A program made the position numbers and the translations under genes. Positions 12,527 to 24,837 of a stretch of 64,000 bases of DNA are shown in pieces. Each line of letters begins with the position of its first letter. The first letter of the stretch is position 1. The notes beneath the pieces were generated by a model that had not been told where the DNA came from, searched no databases, and saw only the letters and a program-made list of their open reading frames with translations. The DNA is from Volvariella volvacea V23. Its lineage: Eukaryota > Basidiomycota > Agaricomycetes > Agaricales > Pluteaceae. The stretch is taken from NCBI GenBank assembly GCA_000349905.1, contig KB722736.1:1543139-1607138 (forward strand). Reading direction: 5' to 3'.

Positions 12527-13740
12527 ATGGAGAACCAGGCTCACCTCACAGTCGCAGGATCCAGTGACGGGAAATCGCCTGTCATCGATGAAACCTACTA
12601 TTACGAGCATGGTGACTGCGTATTCCTTGTGGGTGGAGTGCTTTTTAAGGTGATTGGGTATCTACCAACTCAACCTTCATTCCTATTATACGTGCCCACA
12701 GAGCTCATAACTTTACAGATTCATCGCTATCAATTGATGCGGGAGCCCTCGATGTTCACAACGATGTTCGGTCTTCCTTCTCCTGATGACAGCTCAAGAC
12801 AGGGTACCTCAAACCAGAACCCAATCATCTTACAAGACGATGCAGAGGAGTTTCGTGCTTTGTGCTGGGCCTTGTATGCACTGTAGGTTCCTTCTTTCAT
12901 TTCGTCTCATACTTTGTAACAGATCAATCTCTCAGTCCTCCTGAGGTTGGGTCTCAATATGACATAAGAAAAGCCAACATTCCTAGACTTATATCGCTTG
13001 CCCAGATATCCAGAAAATATCAACTTGAAGGTATCGAGCGATGGTGTCTTGACCTCCTTACTACTCACATCAACCCTCAAACACCTCTCGAGCTTTTGGA
13101 TAACTGCACGGCCGAAGCTCTTTCCAAATTACTAGAACTCTCTATCCTTACCGATCTCAAAGGGCTGGAAGAGTCGATCAAGGGGAAATGGCTAAACCGA
13201 ATTAGAGAAGGCCAACTCGATATCTCACATGCATTGACAGTCGCAGAGCGTCTTAACCTACGCGAATTCCAAGGGTTACTGTACTATGCACAACTAGTTG
13301 CGATATCAGGGCCTTTATTGCCACCAACCGCTGGTTTCCTTGATATTCAGAGCAAAATTACCCCGTTATCGCTCTCGTCAGATCAGAAAATCAAGTTATG
13401 CATGGGCGCGTGGTCATTGACACTTATGTGGGCCAGGGCTCTCGACTCCATTTACCAGATCAAGCCAGAGTATCGACATAACGCTAATTGCCTCATGAGT
13501 TGGGCACTTATTTGTCCGAGATTACTGAACCGACCAGTTGTTGGTGGAACTGGTGGGGACTGCGCAGGAATTTTGAGGAGGATGGCAAAGGCAATAGAAA
13601 CACAAGATACCTATACAACTGAACTCGTCCAGCAGTGTTCTCCGTGCCGAACACTAGCGTTGAATACCGTGAAGGGAGAGCTGGAGAAGCTGGAGAACGG
13701 AATGAATTTGGCGGATTGCTTTTTGGGCGCGCAGAGATGA
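12527..13740 (+). CDS. BTB-3: BTB/POZ domain protein
   Basis: Apparently intact, 363 residues, exons 12527-12649, 12719-12882 and 12936-13740, with the array's standard splice phases. Key residues are ETYYYEHGDCVFLVGGVLFK, IHRYQLMREPSMFTTMFGL, NPIILQDDAEEFRALCWALY, then ISRKYQLEGIERWCLDLL and HALTVAERLNLREFQGLLYY. The C-terminus keeps a CSPC pair and DCFLG. It is closest to BTB-2, -4 and -5 (shared EHGDC start and TAERLNLR block). The ATG was chosen because it opens the same short N-terminal segment as in BTB-2 and BTB-4. Function inferred only as a BTB-mediated interaction protein. Confidence 0.85.
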
Positions 13741-14429
13741 TTAGGTTCATGCATGTTAGACTAAATTTGGAGGACTGATCGAATGGTCGGTAAGAGTTTT
13801 ATTCCATCATTTCCTTATATCCCGTCATTGTATCCAGCTCACATTAGTCCATTTTCTAGTTGAATCGCGAATCCGTCCCTCATTTCGATTCTCTCGTTGA
13901 ATTCCAGATTAATGGCTATATTGATAACCATTCTTCTGAGTTGCTAGAGATGTACTTCATTCGTAGTTTGTCACTCAAACGCCGTGTTTTTAGTCTGATT
14001 GCACCGCTTTGCCGGCACTCCCAAAATCTCTCTTGAGGGCGTCAGTGCTTCGCACCTGATTAAATCCTATAGGCTCTACAGGTTGTACGTTTTCCCAATC
14101 GAATGTTGGGATACACTAATAATATTCCACTCACTCACCTCCTTGTCTTTTTAAGCACGTATCAAACACGAAAGTAGCTTCAATTCAGCCTACCTACAAA
14201 TGGAGAATGCGGTAAAAAAATAGCGCCCAATCGCGAAGCCCACACTATGCCGTCAAAATGTTATATCGATGGTCAGATACTCTATTGGGTAAGTACACGA
14301 GGCATACATGAGCTTGGCCACGGCTGATCATGAGCTTCACAGCTTTCAGTACGTATTTGCCAGTGTGCTCTACTGACGAACGCTTCGAACTGAATTCAAT
14401 CTGCCCCGAACTCTAGCCATATAGCACAG
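13741..14429. other. intergenic between BTB-3 and BTB-4
   Basis: The last roughly 380 bases (from about 14050) belong to the first unit of the 2.5-kb tandem duplication and contain the BTB-4 upstream region, near-identical to the BTB-5 upstream region. No gene is visible. Confidence 0.45.
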
Positions 14430-15634
14430 ATGGAGGGTCAAACTCATCACGAAGACGACGAACATTGGCCCGCCGTCGATGAGACATACTATTATGAGCA
14501 TGGTGATTGCATGTTCCTTGTGGGCGAAGTGCTATTTAAGGTAAATATACGCCACATTATCTCTGACCATGCGTGCTCAGAGCTCATCGTAGTTCTATAG
14601 GTTCATCGTTATCAACTAATACGAGAATCTTCCACGTTCACCACGATGTTCGACCTCCCCGTTCCCACTGGCAGGTCAAAGCAAGGGTCTACTGCTGAAG
14701 ATCCGATTGTCTTACAAGACGATGTGGAGGAGTTCCGTGCTCTATGCTGGGCCTTGTATGCACTGTAAGTCTATGGTCACACATTATATCCTACTTCGTA
14801 TATAACATCCGGCATTTACTATCTAGTCCCGCCGATATCTGCTCTCAATGTGACGCCAATCTAGTGGACGTCCCTAGACTCATTTCACTTGCTCGCATAG
14901 GCAGAAAATATCAGTTTGAGAGCCTCGAGCAATGGTCGCTCAACCTCCTTACCACTCACATTACATCGCGGTCACCCTGTGTGTCCCTGGATACCTGCCC
15001 AACCGATCCCCTTATCAAAGTTCTGGAACTGGCCGTTCTTTCTGATCGCAAACAACTCGAAGAACTGACCGCCGAAAAGTTGCTTATCCGCACTCGAAAA
15101 GGCCAACTCGATATTTCACATACATTGATGGCTGCGGAACGCCTGAATCTGCGCAGCCTCCAAGGATCCTTGTACTATGCACAATTGGTCGCAATATCAG
15201 AGCCCTTGGTGCTACCATCAATCGATTCAATCGATATTCAGAGCAAGGTCGCCTCGTTGTCTCTCACACCAGATCAGAAAATCAAGTTATGCGCGGGCAT
15301 GTGGTCGCTAACGCTGTTCTGGAATAAACTCATCAACACCATCTTGTATGAACAGCCACAAGCGATCTTTTATGCCGAGCACTGGGCTTGCGGCCTCTGT
15401 TGGGCACTTGCTGGCCGAACGGCATTAACCCGACCACTCGCTACTGAGCTCAATAAGGATCACCTTGAAAGGACGAGGCAGATGGTGAACGCATTGACGG
15501 AGCAGACAGGGGCTCATCTCAAAAATGTGTGTACTGCGTGCAAAACAGAAGGCTCCAACATGGCGAAGGAAGAATTGGCAAAGGCGGAAAAAGGCAGAAA
15601 TCTAGCGGATTATTTCTTGGGTGCGCGGGGGTGA
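14430..15634 (+). CDS. BTB-4: BTB/POZ domain protein
   Basis: Apparently intact, 360 residues, exons 14430-14540, 14601-14764 and 14827-15634. Motifs: ETYYYEHGDCMFLVGEVLFK, VHRYQLIRESSTFTTMFDL, EDPIVLQDDVEEFRALCWAL, IGRKYQFESLEQWSLNLL, AERLNLRSLQGSLYYAQ, CTACKTEG and a terminal DYFLGARG. It is a close copy of BTB-5 and lies in unit 1 of segmental duplication A. In BTB-5 an additional ATG occurs nine bases upstream; here that codon is ATA, so the homologous downstream ATG is taken as the start in both. Role beyond protein-protein contact unknown. Confidence 0.85.
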
Positions 15635-16885
15635 TTAGGTCTGTGGCCTTGTAAGTAAAACATCAACCTGACGCGGATCATAGTAATTACGGTACCAGCA
15701 GCATGTGGTAAAGTTATAGAGGGTAGCATGATCAAAGGCTCCGCCTTAACCGGCTATAATCGAAATAAATATGGATATGTAGCTGAGGTATCAACAGCCC
15801 ATCTCAATGGTAGTACTAGTACCGAAAATAGAAAATAGCAAAGAATGCGTAACGTCTAATGTTAGATATCGACACACCCCCTTCTGACTCGAAGTTGATG
15901 AGGTGGTGTTGAGTGAAATTCCAGAACTCCAAGTGCAACGCGCGTTGTGGGGTCAATCAAAAGAAATCTAGTGTGGCAGGGGACGGAGGGGGGAGGGAAG
16001 TTGTATGTATGGGTGTGTAAGGTATAAACAAAATACACATCGTCGTAATCGTGTACCCGTTAAATCAAGTCCATGATGATGATAAGAACCAATGAAAGCG
16101 TGGAAATAAAGGGGGAGTATGAGCGAACAGATAATTGTGAAACTGAGGGACGGAATGTAATACAAGTAGCGGGGGTTCATCATGGAACAGAGTCTGTGTT
16201 GGTGTCAACTTGAAGGGTGATGGACGTAAACAGGCGAGCAAGGTGAGGGAATACACGAGAAGGGATTGGCTATAGCAAGCTGAGGAATAGTGCCGGTAGT
16301 GCGATCGACAACAATAAGCTCATTATGAGGTTATTCCTCGAGCCTATCAACCATCGCTTACTAAAACGTATTCCATTATTCCGAATTCAAAGCAACACAC
16401 AGAAGAAACAAGACCCACCCAATCGCACCGCTCTTCTCCGATCTCTCCGTGATACTGACCATCAGACTTGCCACTAGTCCATCAACAGCATTTTGCACCT
16501 GGTTGAATTCTAAAGGTTCTACAGGTTGCGCATTCTACCAATCAAATGTCGGGATGCATTAATATTAATATTCCCGAGCTCCACTCACTCACCTCCCTGT
16601 GTTTTTAAGCACGTATCAAACACGAAAGTAGCTTCAATTCAGACCTACAAATGGAGAATGTGTTAAAAAATAGCGCCCAATCGCGCAGTCCATTTATGCC
16701 GTCAAGCTGGTATACCGATGGTCAAATACTCTATTGGGTAAGTACACGAGGCATACATGAGCTTGGCCACAGCTAGTCACCTGAGCCTCATAGCTTTTAG
16801 TACGTATTCACGCTCAGTTGTGCTCTACTAACGAGCGCTTCGAACTGAATTTAATCCGCCCCGAACTCTATCCCATATGGCACAG
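15635..16885. other. intergenic between BTB-4 and BTB-5
   Basis: Mostly duplicated non-coding DNA. 15650-16416 matches the region 18270-19043 that lies between BTB-5 and the secreted-protein gene. 16417-16490 is a fragment of that gene (separate entry). The right part is the duplicated upstream region of BTB-5. No intact gene. Confidence 0.6.
16417..16490 (-). pseudogene. truncated 3' end of the secreted-protein gene
   Basis: This short stretch matches the last about 70 bases of the gene whose stop codon is at 19044-19046. Downstream DNA also matches, but the homology stops abruptly inside the last exon. The position of the original stop codon has changed (TCA to CCC on +), so the stop is lost. 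It is debris carried along when the BTB unit was duplicated. Confidence 0.75.
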
Positions 16886-18099
16886 ATGGAGGATCAAACT
16901 CATCACGAAGACGACGAACGGCGACCTGTCGTCGATGAGACATACTATTATGAGCACGGTGATTGCATGTTCCTTGTGGGCGGAGTGCTATTTAAGGTAA
17001 ATATACGCCAAATCGTCTCTGACCATGCGTGCCCAGAGCTCATCGTAGTTCTATAGGTTCATCGTTATCAACTTATGCGAGAATCTTCCACGTTCACCAC
17101 GATGTACGATCTCTCTCCCGGGCCTCCCCCTACTGGCAGGCCAAGGCAAGGGTCTACCCCTGACGAACCAATTGTCTTACAAGACGACGTGAAGGAGTTC
17201 CGCGCTTTGTGCTGGGCCTTATATGCACTGTGAGTCCATAGTTACATCCTATATCCTACTTCGTATGTGATAGACCTTGTTTACTTTTCAGTCCTGTTGA
17301 GATCTTCTCTCAAAGTGACGCCAATCGAGTGGACATCCCTAGACTCATTTCACTTGCTTATATAGGCAGAAAATATCAGTTTGAGAGCCTCGAAAAATGG
17401 TCACTCGACCTCCTTACGACTCATATCACCTCCCAGTTACCTTGTCCGTCTCTGGATACCTGCCCAACTGAAGCTTCTATCAAAGCTCTGGAGATGGCCG
17501 TTCTTTCTGATCGCAGACAACTCCAAGAGCTGACCATTGAAAAATTGCTAAACCGAGCACGAAAAGGCCAACTTGACATCCCATATGCATTAACGGCCGC
17601 AGAACGCCTCAATCTGCGCGACCTCCAAGGATCACTGTACTATGCACAACTAATCGCAATGTCAAAGCCTTTGGCGCCTTCAGCAATCGATTTCACCACT
17701 ATTCAAAGCAAGATCGCGTCGTTGTCGCTCACACCCGATCAGAAAATCAAGCTGTGTATGGGCGCGTGGTCACTAACGCTGTTCTGGAGTAAAATTACCG
17801 GCACCATCTTGAATGACCAGCCACGAGAGTTCTTTTCTCGTGCGCACTGGAATTGCATTTGTTATTGGGCATCTGGTGGCCGAGCGGCACTAACCCGACC
17901 GCTTGCTACCGAGCTCGATAAGGACCACCTTGAAAGGACGAGGCAGATGGTGAACGCATCCCTGGAACTGACAGAGGCTGATTTCAAGAGTATGTGTAGT
18001 ACGTGCAGAACAAAGGGGTCCAACATGGCGAAGGAAGAACTAGCAAAGGCGGAGAAAGAGAGAAACTTAGCGGATTATTTTTTAGGTGCGCAGGGATGA
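16886..18099 (+). CDS. BTB-5: BTB/POZ domain protein
   Basis: Apparently intact, 363 residues, exons 16886-16996, 17057-17229 and 17292-18099. Motifs: ETYYYEHGDCMFLVGGVLFK, VHRYQLMRESSTFTTMYDL, EPIVLQDDVKEFRALCWALY, IGRKYQFESLEKWSLDLL, CSTCRTKG, DYFLGAQG. Relative to BTB-4 it has a three-codon insertion in the loop after TMYDL. An in-frame ATG at 16877 would add three residues. It lies in unit 2 of segmental duplication A and converges with the secreted-protein gene. Confidence 0.85.
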
Positions 18100-19043
18100 G
18101 TAGGTCCGTTAACCGAGAGGTAGATTGTCAGAGTGAAGTCGAGGACGTTTATTGTCATGGCAAAGGCGTATTTGTTGTTCATTTGGGCTCTGTCCCTCGT
18201 AAATCCGTAGCGTTATCACTGTCATACCTACATCACGATCAGATTGTACCACCTGGACTGATCCTGTACGTGGCCTTGCAAGTAAAACATCAACTTGACC
18301 CGAATCATAGTAATTGCGGTACCAACGGCATGTGGTAAAGTTGTAGGGTAGCACGATAAAAGGCTCCGCCTTCATCGGCTGTAATCCAAATAAATACGGA
18401 TATGTAGCTGAGGTATCAACAGCCCATCTCCGTGGTAGTACTAGTACCGAAAATAGAAAATAGCAAAGAATAATGCGTAACGTCTAATGTTAGATATTGA
18501 CACACCCCCTTTCAACTCAAAGTTGATGAGGTGGTGTTGAGTGAAATTCCAAAATTCCGAATGCAACGCGCGTTGTGGGGTTAATAAAAAGAAATCTAGT
18601 GGGGCAGGGGGACGGGAAGGGAGGGGTGGTTATATGTATGGGTGTGTGTAAGGTATAAACGAAATACGTCGTCGTAAATTGTGTACTCGTTAAAATCAAG
18701 TCCGCGATGATGGTAAGGATCAATGAAAGCGTGGAAGCAAAGAGGGGGGATGAGCGAGTATATAATTATGAAACTGAGGGACGGAGTGTGATACAAGTAG
18801 GGGGTCGTCATGAAACAGAGTCCGTGTTGGTGTCAACTTGAAGGGTGATGGACGTAAACAGGCGAACCAAGGTGGAAGAATACACGAGAAGGGATTGGCT
18901 ATAGCAAGCTGAGGAATAGTGTGGGTAGTGCAATCGACAACGATAAGCTCGCTATGAGGTTATTCCTCGAGCCTAGCAACCATCGCTCACTAAAACGTAT
19001 TCCATTATTCCGAAATGCAAAGGAACACCAGAAACAAACAAAC
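18100..19043. other. intergenic, BTB-5 to secreted-protein gene
   Basis: Convergent 3' flanks of BTB-5 and the minus-strand gene ending at 19044. Nearly all of it has a copy at about 15650-16416. I see no coding exon; minus-strand frames here are short and C/T-rich. Confidence 0.5.
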
Positions 19044-20493
19044 TCACCCAATCGCACCGCTCTTCTCCGGTCTCTCCGTGATACTGACCGTCAGAACTGC
19101 CACTAGTCCATCGACAACGTTCATGCCATCGACTCTGACTGTAATGTTATGATTTATCCCATCGCTTGTATTGGGGAGCAGCCCCGATACGTATTTGATG
19201 TCGTTGAAGTAAGTGTATCCACCGAACGATGTTGTGGCCGAGTAGGTTGATTCGTTTGTAAGCGAGCGTGTGGGGATTTCAGATCGCGTGATGTTGCCAA
19301 TTAGCCAGTCCCTATAGCAGAAAAAGGTGAATAAGAGGGCAAAGGGAAATATTGTGGGAGAAGGAAGCATACCGTCCGAGATTGTAGCCATTTGGTATGA
19401 TATCGTGTTGCACTATCGGGCAAGTTAGCATCCTTATCTACAGTCAGAGCGCTCATGAGGTCAACGTACGAGCTAGCGGTAACTCATACGATACAGCCAT
19501 GAAAACGGCCCCACTGTACGTAAGAGGTACAGCCATATCAGCACCCCAAACCGAAGATAGGAAAAGAGATATTACGGACCTATTACCCTCGGGTCCATCC
19601 TGTGTCCAAAACCTGAAATGGTTTCCACCCTCAATCGTCTCTCTACATGACCCGAGTTCAGGATCGCCATAGTTCCATCTCATGACTTCAGTTTGGTTTT
19701 CTGCACCCACGACATTAGGGCCACGCATGAGGTGGGATAGGAACTGAGCTATGACTCACTGTAGCCGTGGCCATCTCCTAGGTCCACTGCTTGATTGCTC
19801 CCAGCAGCTTGTCCCAAACATCCTCCAGAGAAGCCGAGGGACCTAGCATTCCAACGCATTGAGAGTTTGAGTTCACACATGAGCATGCGATAAGCAAATG
19901 CAATAGTAGCACCATGGTCAGATACAAATCAATAGAATGCTAGAGAACGCACTCACAGGAAATAATTTCTAAGACCACCGTCTAGTTCAGAATCTACTAG
20001 TACTTCGGCGTCCGAATGACCCGATACAATAGCATTGAGTGGTTCGCCTTGACCCATAGGATAGGTCACCGGTATTCTCTACATCATGCCCACCCAGTCG
20101 AATGCACAACGACCCACACCACCAGCACCAAGCCCAACACAACGTCACCATACCGACACAATACCAACAAAAGGACACAAAACGAGCAAATTAGGAAATG
20201 GAGCGACACCCAAAAAGACCCGAACACACCGTCAAAAAGCTTCCACCAGCATCCAGAGGGTTGAAGAACCCTGCTTCCGGGACAGTTCTCCTCGACTCCG
20301 AGTCCGAATCTCGGCTCCACAAGAACCCTCTTCTTGTCCAGTCATGCTCGAGTTGATGTGCACATGCGAATGAGCTCGAACTTGAACTCGGGGCGATGAG
20401 GGTTGACGGAGATAGGAGAAGCAGTATTGAGAAAATTGCTGTTGTTGTTGATGCTGACAACGGAAATGAAGAGTGCGACTTGAAGTTTGTCAT
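19044..20493 (-). CDS. uncharacterised secreted-type protein
   Basis: Predicted 313 residues from seven exons: 20493-20230, 20078-19957, 19842-19760, 19700-19580, 19513-19470, 19412-19373 and 19311-19044. The N-terminus has a hydrophobic stretch (TTAIFSILLLLSPSTLIAP) compatible with a signal sequence or anchor. The body reads GEPLNAIVSGHSDAEVLVDS, GGLRNYFLSLGFSGGCLGQ, RWNYGDPELGSCRETIEGG, NHFRFWTQDG, SGAVFMAVSYELPL, then HDIIPNGYNLGRDWLIGNI and YVSGLLPNTSDGINHNITV. From memory this layout resembles a family common in mushroom-forming fungi with no known activity; several N-x-T/S sites fit secretion. All six junctions keep phase. One junction (19580/19513) uses a GTCCGT donor that lies seven bases inside a better-looking GTAATA; the frame demands it. 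Its 3' end is duplicated as a fragment near 16417. Confidence 0.75.
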
Positions 20494-22022
20494 TGTCGGA
20501 GCAATTGCAGGAGGAAGGAGGGGAGTGTAGGCACGTTTTGCGGTGTTTGGTGAGGTGGAGGGCACGGTTGTGAAGGAAGTCTTCCTTGTATTCAATGCGG
20601 CGTATTTATGGAACAGTATCCCGTCGGGGATGGGTGTTCGTCTGCCGAAAAACGTAAGAGCGACTGGCAGAGTGCGGTGCAGTCAAGTTTGAGATTCCAA
20701 TGGAAACGCTAAGCCAGGGCGAGGTGGGGTGTCGAGAGTCGCAAATGATAGACTTGTCGGAGAATGTTCGTGTTCGTGAGGTGAGGCAAGGTCAAGTCAG
20801 GAGTGCCTGGATTTACTGGGTGGTAGTGTAGTTTGGGCGACCAGGGAGAAATGAAAAGACGATCCGAGTGAGAGTCGTTGAAGAAAGAACGTTGAAAAAA
20901 CGCAAGAGCCACGAACGTCGGGTCGAGGAGGGGGAATGATAAAGGGAGGACAAATGAATTGATGGACACGCTGCCCGTCGCGAGATATTCTTGGGACTGT
21001 TCGCGTCAGGGCCCAGAATATGCTGCAGGTGCCGAAATCTCCGGAGATCAATACACTCCAGTGGTATGTTTATGAAAATTACTCGAAACTGATAACAAGA
21101 TACCTGTCCGTCGAAATTTTAAGAGGACGAGATTCAACACGAGGCAGAGGGGAGGTGATAATTGACAGCAGAGTCTGGAGTGTCAGGTATGTCAGTGGGT
21201 GTGTGGGGGTCAAATCGAGGCTGAGGTCTTCTTCAAGTTGGAGCAATGGAATGCTGGAGAACAGAAGAAGACTTTTGGAGAATATAATAACTACAGCAAG
21301 CATAGTTCGATAATTGTATACGAACACAAAGAAGGCAGACAGGGCAGTTGTGCTGGGATACAGGGATGTTCCCAAGACCAAGCCTAAGCCGCTGATCATG
21401 ACACCCAAGCCCAAGCCCGAAAAACCACAAGAGCGAGCACAATATAAAGCCCGTTGCAACCAATCCAATGCGGTATGTAGAGACAAAGCCAATCAACCCC
21501 TACCAACTTCCTTATCAGACATGGCCAAGCATATATTAATCCAGCCTGCACTGCGTCGATGGCGGCATTCAATCCATCTGTGACCAAGTGCAACCTTGCG
21601 TGCATTGTTTTGGGGTGCTCACGTTCGACACCCACCCAAGAAATTTCCTTCAAGGGACGCGAGCAAGAACACGGAAGACGAGGAGGCAGTGCTCATTTCT
21701 CCTGGGGGGATCGTGACGAGATTCTCCGCCGTCAAGCTATCTTGGGCCTTGGCCGCCGCACGCGATCTTGGCGATTGCTCTCCTAAAACTCAACTGTGAC
21801 ATCAAGCAGGCCGACTCCCGGTATGTAACGTGGAGAATCGAGTCTTATAAGAAGAAGTAGAGAGTATTATAGCTTGAGCAGCAATGTAACTATTAGACCA
21901 GGAGCCTTATCTTAGTATTACACCCCCACACTCAAGACTGGCTTCAGCGTAACCATAATATCTGTCTTTACCTCGAGCTCTTCTCCAAGGTATAAGAATA
22001 AAGCAATAATCCTATCTACAAC
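20494..22022. other. intergenic, secreted-protein gene to BTB-6
   Basis: Contains the promoter of the secreted-protein gene (left) and the 3' flank of BTB-6 (right). From about 21660 onward it is weakly similar to 24460-24837, the 3' flank of BTB-7, as part of segmental duplication B. Several 60-140 codon frames overlap on both strands; none shows a domain. Confidence 0.45.
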
Positions 22023-23441
22023 TTAATGATCGACGGTACCCAAAAAGTGGTCAGGTATGCTAGCCTGCAGTCGAGCCTTCACATCCGTCAACTGCTTCTT
22101 CACTTGTGCTTGGCACGATGAACACAACTTCTGAAATTCAGCTCGGCACACAGGATTCTTTTCTAGCATCTCCACTATCTGATCAATGTTATCAAGGCAG
22201 TCCACTGTAAAGCTGTTTGAAGATAAGCTTTTCTGGAATATGAACTCCCAAGTCTGGGAGCTACATAATTCTTGATAGCCTCCTTCATCGTCGTCGTCAT
22301 CTATATCGTCATCATCTTCAATATATGTGGTGGCATGAACCGGAGGCGCAGTCATGGTGCCTAAAAGATTGAGCCATGAGAGCGTCAAGGAGCAGATACC
22401 GCTGGTCAACTTCATTTGCTGGTCAAGTGTCAGAGCCGATTTGGATAATTCTTCCCGAACGTTGAAGACAACAGGAACAGCAGACGTAAACTGTCTGGGA
22501 TGCAGAAGCAAAGATAGTTTCGTGGCCTGTACGTAGTAGAGAAATCCTTGGAATTGTCGTAAATCGAGGCGCTCTGCGACGTTCAAGGCGTATGCGACAT
22601 CAAACTCTCCTTTCTGAATTCGATAAAGCCATTTATCCTCAACGAAGTTCTCCAGATTTTTTATTTGTCCGAGAACAGAGCGTTCCAGGATACAGGCAAG
22701 GTCATCAGCTGAACAAGAATCTGTGAACGTGCAGGTTGATTGAGTGTTAAGATGAGTTTCAAGGACGTCGAGGGACCATTTCTCAAGGCTGGAGAAGCTA
22801 TATTTTCCGCAGATGCGAACGAGGGAAATGATCTTGGGGATATCGACACGTTTGGAATCGTATTGCGCGCCAATTTCGTGGGCACTGGACATCAGAAGTC
22901 ATGTAGGGAATTATTAACTTGGTACAATCATTGGGAAGAACCTGAAAGAGCTCACAGTGCATATAGAGCCCAGCACAACGTGCGAAATTCATCTGCATCA
23001 TCCGTCAAAGTGATAGGATCATCGTCCGAGCTTCCTCGTCTCGGACCACCACCCGGAGGTTGGGGATTATGAACCATGGTTCCAAACGTAGACGAGTCTT
23101 GGGCTAACAGAAACCGGTGAACCTGTCGAGGGGTTTGGGTGTCAACTATCAGAGACAGACAACGAGAAGAATGCCATTACCTTAAACAAGACTTGGCCTA
23201 CAAGCAGGACACAATCGCCGTCCTCCCTGTAGTAAGTTGTGTCACGAGTATAAGTAAGCTTTACGGGTGAAGGCTCGAGCGTCATGGTTGAATCTTTGGT
23301 AGGTAAATCCATAGACGTATCATGTTTTGGTGCTTGTGTGACGAATTTATCGCCGGTAACTGGTTGTATAGCAGGTGTATTGTGTGCAGTTAGCGGTGCG
23401 AGCGGTGCTGATAAAGCATTAGTGACAGGGAGAAAGGACAT
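22023..23441 (-). CDS. BTB-6: BTB/POZ domain protein
   Basis: Apparently intact, 429 residues, exons 23441-23181, 23122-22956 and 22884-22023. A longer, Thr/Pro-rich N-terminal extension of about 60 residues precedes the BTB fold (DTTYYREDGDCVLLVGQVLF, KVHRFLLAQDSSTFGTMV, DPITLTDDADEFRTLCWALY). The C-terminal part has ICGKYSFSSLEKWSLDVL, ALNVAERLDLRQFQGFLYY, LCSSCQAQ and a terminal PDHFLG. An acidic Asp/Glu run (about residues 335-345, DDDDIDDDDDEGG-like) interrupts the region that is variable in all copies. The ATG at 23441 is the first in frame. It belongs to the second subgroup (BTB-6 to -11), which has AHE/PHE after intron 2. Confidence 0.82.
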
Positions 23442-24837
23442 GATTATTTCTAAACTTGGTAGTTCCGGTTGTCGTGTGATTGGTGAGTAGGGGTATACTG
23501 GCGCTATATTAATTGTACTGGTAGTGTGGGGTAGTATTTGTGTTAGGATGCCCTTATCTAACGGCTATATACACTTACGGCTGCGAAATCTCTCTAGACG
23601 TGTTCCTCATGTCATCCTACGAACTCACAATCAACTGCGCTAGGTAAGCCCAGCTGCGCCACCTTCGCTCCCAGACGGAAGTATTCGAGAAATCAAGAGG
23701 GCAGGTATGTGGTCTAAAGCAGTTAATTTCTACGGAAACGTGTAAATGCTTTTTCTACATTACATAATGGGTGTTCCCGGAAAATGCTAAGCAAGCACGT
23801 TTGAAACTCACTACGCAAACGGGATACCCGCTGCTTCGCAAAATGGTCTTTTCAACCTGCGCAATGCTTTTCAAGGCTCAAACGGCTTGAAGGATTCGAG
23901 AGACCAAAGTCCTATATACATTGATTCCAATAAGCAACTATCTAACAATAGATCGTAGAGACTTAGCGCAGCATCCAATCCTTTGACTGCACAATCGCAG
24001 TTCCTACTTTAATTGCTCGAATGTGGTGCTGCGCTTACTAGCAGTCACAACACTCCAACATGACTCGAGAACCAAGCACCGAGCTCTCAGAAGTTACAAT
24101 GGGTACCACCGGCACAACAAGCACGGGATTGAAGATCCACATTGAAGAACGAGTTCAACGCACTTCAACCCTAATCTACAATCTCCATATCGCCATATGG
24201 CTTTGATTTGAAGTACGATTCATCAAAGTGATGAAATCGCATGAAGCCATTTTCTCCATCAGAAGGATAGCAGGGTGGACAGCAATACTGTTATAACAAT
24301 GGGAGTAAATGGATGACAGAAGATGATCACGGTCAGCAAACAGTTCGCGTCAGGGGTTCATTATTGACTCACGTGTTGACGGGGCTGAAGTGCTCTTCCT
24401 CGAAAACCTTATGCCAGAATCCAGTCCCAGATTAACCCTGTCTCCGTCTCATCACTTGCAAGAGCACAGAAGACGGCAGGCAAGCTTATTTCTCGTGGTA
24501 ATCATAACAGCTTCCTGGCCACTGCATGCAATCTTGGCGATTGTTTGTTCTCCTGAAAGTCAATATCGAGAGGGATGAATGCACCGTCTGCATTCCCGGA
24601 AGACGCATCATGAAGGAAAATACACGTCCAACCATCGCTCCCCACCCAGAAGTGAGTCACGATGACGGTGTAGCGTGAGTGCCAGGCCGGACACCCGGAC
24701 ACTGGCACCATCTGGAGTGGAGGGAATTGCCTGGAATTGCAACAGCGTTGGACGAGCATGATCTAGCATAATATTGTGCTCCGCACTTGAAATTGAGCTC
24801 AATTCCGTATCACCATTTATTACCCCTCATCCATGTC
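23442..24837. other. intergenic between BTB-6 and BTB-7
   Basis: Contains the BTB-6 upstream region, a decayed copy of the eIF3i 3' end (separate entry), and the 3' flank of BTB-7. No intact gene is visible. Confidence 0.5.
24060..24440 (-). pseudogene. decayed fragment of the eIF3i gene 3' end
   Basis: Closely matches the 3' flank, last exon, last intron and part of the penultimate exon of eIF3i at about 26800-27235. The stop codon region (CTAATCTACAATCTCC near 24171) corresponds to 26933. Small deletions and substitutions break the WD-repeat frame. The similarity ends inside the penultimate exon, so this is a truncated copy. Confidence 0.8.

Larger units (their letters stand above)
14050..16490 (+). 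repeat. segmental duplication A, unit 1 (BTB-4 plus flanks)
   Basis: About 2.44 kb that is collinear with 16497-19108. Matching landmarks include the upstream string around 14162 (AGCACGTATCAAACACGAAA, also near 16608), the whole BTB gene, the downstream block around 15845 (GCGTAACGTCTAATGTTAG, also near 18475), and the end block CCACTAGTCCATC (near 16470 and 19100). The two units are direct tandem repeats with small indels. Confidence 0.85.
16497..19108 (+). repeat. segmental duplication A, unit 2 (BTB-5 plus flanks)
   Basis: Direct repeat of 14050-16490 with the same order of blocks. This unit runs without interruption into the complete secreted-protein gene at its right end, so it is probably the parental copy. 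Confidence 0.85.
21660..24445 (-). repeat. segmental duplication B, unit 1 (BTB-6 plus flanks)
   Basis: Collinear with 24460-27240. Shared landmarks are the 3' flank (TCTTGGCGATTG near 21770 and 24530), the BTB gene, its upstream region (CCTCATGTCATCCTAC near 23605 and 26285), and a segment homologous to the 3' end of the eIF3i gene. The spacing of matching points is about 2.7-2.8 kb. The copies are more diverged than those of duplication A. Confidence 0.8.

Noticed and set aside
21079..21496. Minus-strand frame of 137 codons with hydrophobic stretches
   Set aside because: Low complexity, overlapping frames in other phases, no start context or conserved motif.
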